64,000 bases of DNA, taken from assembly GCA_018402765.1 (NCBI GenBank), contig JAGYIE010000002.1:868001-932000 (forward strand), read 5' to 3'. The notes beneath the pieces are model-generated. The model worked only from the letters and a program-made list of their open reading frames with translations, made no database searches and was not told where the DNA came from. The translations under genes were made by a program, and so were the position numbers. The DNA is from Vicingaceae bacterium (GTDB taxonomy: Bacteria > Bacteroidota > Bacteroidia > Flavobacteriales_E > Vicingaceae). Positions 60,532-64,000 of this stretch are shown here, one piece after another (position 1 is the stretch's first letter; each line of letters begins with the position of its first letter).

Positions 60532-63500
60532 ATGCTAAGAAAATTATTCTTTGCACTTACCTTGTTGGTTGGTGCTTTTTCTTACGGATACACCCAAGTA
60601 GGGTCAGGTTCACTTCAAGGTACTATTACAGATGCTGAGACAGGAGAGACACTTCCGTTTGCCAATGTTGTTTTAGAGAATAAAGGAAATCAGATTTCTG
60701 CTGGGTCAGCGGATTTTGATGGAAAATACTCATTGAGACCAATTCCTCCCGGCACTTACGACTTGTTGATTTCTTACGTTGGTTACACGACTCAGAAGAT
60801 TACGGGTGTTGTAGTCAGTTCTGATCAAATCAAGAAGCAAGATATTAAATTGCAACCTGGTATTGCTGTGGGAGAAGTTGAGGTTTATGCTTTTAAAGAA
60901 GCATTAATCGAGATTGATAAAAACACAACTGGAGGTAAGGTTAGTGCCGAGGATATTAAATCGATGGCTGTTCGTTCTGCTGCTGATGTTGCGAAAACAA
61001 TTGGTGGTGTATATTCAAAGGATGATGGAAGTACAGGTTTAAATATTAGAGGAGCTAGACAAAGCTCTTCAATTACATTTATTGATGGTGTTAAGGTTAT
61101 TGGTTCTGCCAATCTTCCTAAGGATGCAATCGGGGAAGTAAGTGTAATTACAGGAGGTATTCCAGCCCAGTATGGGGATGCTACCGGTGGTTTGACCATT
61201 ATTACCACTAAAGAAGCAATCAAAACGACATTCGGAAGTTTAGAGTATTTGACTTCGGGTTTTAAAACAGGTGAAAATACAGTAACTGGATTGGATAATT
61301 ATGGTTTCAACTTACTTGGTTTTTCTGTGGGAGGTCCTTTGTTTCCCAAGAAAGACGAGTCAGGAAAGGTTATTAGTGCTCCTGTAGGGTACTTATTGTC
61401 AGGGGAGCTGAGCTCAGTTGTTGATCCTAGAGGTTCTGCTGTTGATATCTACAAAGTGAAAGATGATGTATTAGAAGATCTAAAAGCAAATCCATATAGT
61501 TTTATCGACAATGGAGGTACAGTTAACAATGCTGAATTTTTAAGATCAGGTGATTTTGAAACCATTGGTTTTAGAAAAAATACAGGTTTAAATAGAATAA
61601 ATTTATCAGGTAAATTGGATTTCAATACCTCAGAAACTTCAAAAATTACTATCGGTGGATCATTTGACTATAACGTAAGGAATGTTGAATTAAGAGGCGG
61701 TGGAGATGCATTCTCTTTATATAACTGGGAAAATAATCCACAAGAAAATCGAAATGATTTTAGAGTTTTTGCTCGATTCCAGCAAAGCTTCAAAGATGCT
61801 ACAGCTGAAGAGGAAGCAGAATCTGCATCTTTAATCAAAAATGCTTTTTTTAGTGTACAGGTGGATTACACCAAAGCTAATTATACTAGACAGAGCGAGC
61901 GTCATGAAGACAATCTATTTAACTATGGTTATGTAGGTAAGTTTGAAGCTGATTTCCAAAACTCATTCGGTCAAGTTGAAACTAGAACACTTTACGGAGA
62001 TCCTAATAATCCAGAAGTCATTCAAGGACGTTTCTTAAATGGATTTACTGACCCACTTGGCTATAAATTTACGCCGAGTGATGTCAACCCAGTTTTATCG
62101 AATTACAATTCAAATGTGTATAGTTTTTATGACGAAATTAATACAATTGATGAATTAGCCGGGTTTAACGGTTTATCGAATGGTAGAATGCCAAACACTG
62201 TTTATTCAATGTGGTCTTCTGTTGGTGATGTTGAGAATCTCTATCAAAAAACGGAGAGAGATCAGTTTAGAGTTTCAGGTTATGCTTCTGCGCAAATAAA
62301 GAGCCATGAATTGTTATTGGGGTTTGAGTATGAGCAAAGAATTGAAAGATCATACGCTTTAAACCCACATGGCTTGTGGACTATTGGTCGTAACTCAGTT
62401 AACTCTCATATTACTGAAATTGATACATTAAATTATACTATTGATTATTCTCAGCCTGATTACCCAAATGTTATCTTTAACAGAAGATATGCAGGTGATG
62501 AAAATAGAACAGCATTTGCATTCAATATGCGTCAAGCTTTAGGCTTAGCTGTTGATGGAACTGACTTTATTGATTTTGACTCTTATGATCCAGATTTTTA
62601 TAATATCGATTGGTTTTCAGCTGATCAGTTGATCAATCCTGCTAACGCTGCGAATATGGCTTATTACGGTTACGATCATACAGGAGACAAAGTGAATAAT
62701 GTATCATTAAATGACTTCTTTAATGGGGTTGATGGTAATGGCTATAATACGCGATTAATTGCTCCTTACCAACCAATTTATGTTTCTGGATATGTTCAAG
62801 ATAAGTTTAAGTTTGACGATTTGATTCTTAGATTAGGTGTGCGTGTTGATCGATTTGATGCGAATCAACCTGTTCTAAAAGACCAATTTTCTTTAGCCCC
62901 AATAAGAACAGTAGGTTCATTGAAAAGCGACGGCGCTGTGGATCCATCTATGTTAGGTTTAATACCTGGAAATATTGGTGATGATTTTGTGGTATATACT
63001 GATAATTTGGAAGATCCGTACAGTGGTAATATCACCGGTTACAGAGATGGAGACGCTTTTTACAATGCAAATGGTATAGAAATTGAAAACCCAAGACCTA
63101 TTTATGCTGCAGGCGCTATTGCTCCATGGTTACAAAATCCTGAATTAATTTCTGGTCAAACAGAAGGTGGTAGTACAAACCCGCTTAGAGAAAACTCTTT
63201 TGAGGATTATGAGCCACAAGTAACTGTAATGCCAAGGGTATCTTTTTCATTTCCTATCTCTGATGAGGCTACCTTTTTTGCAAATTACGACATCTTGACT
63301 CAGCGTCCATCTTCAAACAACCAGTTACAGTTGATTAACTATCAGTATATGCAAAGTTTATCTGCAACTACGCGTACGAACAACCCAAATTTAAGACCTG
63401 AAAAGACCATCAACTATGAGCTTGGATTTAAGCAAGCATTAAACAAATCTTCTGCATTAACCGTTTCTTCTTTTTACAGAGAGCAAAGAGATATGATTCA

Positions 63501-64000
63501 GGTTAGAAAATTAACAGGAGCCTTCCCGGTGGATTATTTGTCTTATGATAATATTGATTTTGGAACTGTTAAAGGAGCCACTTTAACGTACGATTTAAGA
63601 AGAACGAAGAATATCCAATTCAAAGCTAGTTATACTATTCAATTTGCTGAAGGAACCGGTTCTTCAACTACCACTTCTTTAAATTTGGTTAACACAGGTC
63701 AGCCCAACCTTCGTACTATCTTACCTTATACATACGACCAACGTCATGCCATTACTGCAACTATTGACTTTAGATATGGCTCTGGTAAGGATTACAATGG
63801 TCCAATGATTAAGGGTAAGCCAATATTGGAGAACTTCGGAGTTAACTTAGTTACATTAGGAGGTTCAGGAACGCCTTACACTGCAAGAGACAGAGCTACT
63901 GGTCGTGAATTATTCACCGGCGGCGGTGGCAACGGTTCTGTTGTTGGAGATGTAAATGGTTCTAGATTGCCATTAGTTTTTAGAATGGATGCAAGAATCG
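60532..64000 (+). CDS. Large TonB-dependent receptor, 3'-truncated by window edge
   Basis: Open from ATG 60532 to the last base with no stop (1156 codons visible). The leader is MLRKLFFALTLLVGAFSYGYTQ. A carboxypeptidase-like regulatory domain follows (GSLQGTITDAETGETLPFANVVL, GYTTQKITGVVV), then a plug (SAADVAKTIGGVYSKDDGSTGLNIRGARQS, PAQYGDATGGLTIITTK) and a long barrel. Size above 1150 residues fits the SusC/OmpA-like large receptor group or a matrix-interacting receptor. No SusD-like partner is seen upstream; ligand unknown. Confidence 0.92.
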   Translation, partial: MLRKLFFALTLLVGAFSYGYTQVGSGSLQGTITDAETGETLPFANVVLENKGNQISAGSADFDGKYSLRPIPPGTYDLLISYVGYTTQKITGVVVSSDQIKKQDIKLQPGIAVGEVEVYAFKEALIEIDKNTTGGKVSAEDIKSMAVRSAADVAKTIGGVYSKDDGSTGLNIRGARQSSSITFIDGVKVIGSANLPKDAIGEVSVITGGIPAQYGDATGGLTIITTKEAIKTTFGSLEYLTSGFKTGENTVTGLDNYGFNLLGFSVGGPLFPKKDESGKVISAPVGYLLSGELSSVVDPRGSAVDIYKVKDDVLEDLKANPYSFIDNGGTVNNAEFLRSGDFETIGFRKNTGLNRINLSGKLDFNTSETSKITIGGSFDYNVRNVELRGGGDAFSLYNWENNPQENRNDFRVFARFQQSFKDATAEEEAESASLIKNAFFSVQVDYTKANYTRQSERHEDNLFNYGYVGKFEADFQNSFGQVETRTLYGDPNNPEVIQGRFLNGFTDPLGYKFTPSDVNPVLSNYNSNVYSFYDEINTIDELAGFNGLSNGRMPNTVYSMWSSVGDVENLYQKTERDQFRVSGYASAQIKSHELLLGFEYEQRIERSYALNPHGLWTIGRNSVNSHITEIDTLNYTIDYSQPDYPNVIFNRRYAGDENRTAFAFNMRQALGLAVDGTDFIDFDSYDPDFYNIDWFSADQLINPANAANMAYYGYDHTGDKVNNVSLNDFFNGVDGNGYNTRLIAPYQPIYVSGYVQDKFKFDDLILRLGVRVDRFDANQPVLKDQFSLAPIRTVGSLKSDGAVDPSMLGLIPGNIGDDFVVYTDNLEDPYSGNITGYRDGDAFYNANGIEIENPRPIYAAGAIAPWLQNPELISGQTEGGSTNPLRENSFEDYEPQVTVMPRVSFSFPISDEATFFANYDILTQRPSSNNQLQLINYQYMQSLSATTRTNNPNLRPEKTINYELGFKQALNKSSALTVSSFYREQRDMIQVRKLTGAFPVDYLSYDNIDFGTVKGATLTYDLRRTKNIQFKASYTIQFAEGTGSSTTTSLNLVNTGQPNLRTILPYTYDQRHAITATIDFRYGSGKDYNGPMIKGKPILENFGVNLVTLGGSGTPYTARDRATGRELFTGGGGNGSVVGDVNGSRLPLVFRMDARI

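Overview
The window comes from a low-GC member of the Bacteroidota, most likely Flavobacteriales. The signs are type IX secretion (T9SS) C-terminal sorting domains, a GldA-type gliding ABC ATPase, SusC/CirA-like TonB receptors, atpD-atpC split from the rest of the ATP synthase, promoters of the TTG-N20-TAnnTTTG kind, and weak Shine-Dalgarno signals. Genus was not resolved.

Layout. 1-5.3 kb: three tandem paralogous T9SS cargo proteins, the first cut by the window edge. 5.4-7.0 kb: an MlaE/MlaF lipid-transport pair on the minus strand. 7.1-13.2 kb: a heavy-metal RND efflux operon (His-rich small protein, CusA fused to a TolC-type channel, lipoprotein adaptor). 13.3-26.5 kb: a sulfur/stress region with a Crp/Fnr regulator, TauE/SafE exporter, persulfide dioxygenase-rhodanese fusion, a cupin gene broken by an in-frame TAG, a diheme DUF3365 lipoprotein, and a second RND system followed by a PII-like protein and a DUF2892 protein. 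Four promoters here carry a GTAAC-N4-GT(T/C)AC palindrome; in three of them it lies at exactly the same distance from the -7 element, which suggests one regulon controlled by the Crp/Fnr protein. 26.5-37.9 kb: an acetate/propionate module with an IS1-like zinc-finger protein, porin, DUF4212 + SSS symporter, symporter-type histidine kinase, response regulator, PrpE and Acs.

37.9-42.6 kb is the most unusual part. Downstream of an intact initiator tRNA-fMet gene (minus strand) lies a perfect-period array of ten 457-bp units. Each unit encodes a 92-aa GIY-YIG nuclease-family protein whose stop codon directly abuts a copy of the tRNA's 3' end (T-arm, acceptor strand) and the tRNA's terminator. Each unit also contains a shorter, diverged relic of the same junction, meaning an older copy of the element was present before amplification. 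No integrase or transposase is present. It looks like a tRNA-3'-end-targeting GIY-YIG mini-element that has amplified in tandem.

42.8-64 kb is mostly housekeeping: era-der, metK, gldA, rsgA-dtd-mazG-like, atpD-atpC, ribF, and a PPTase-GGGPS-PnuC-NadR-like operon. Next to that operon, a TonB receptor is preceded by a TPP riboswitch with its own promoter. The window ends with ahcY, a degenerate Rieske-like lipoprotein, a small basic secreted protein and a large TonB receptor that runs off the edge.
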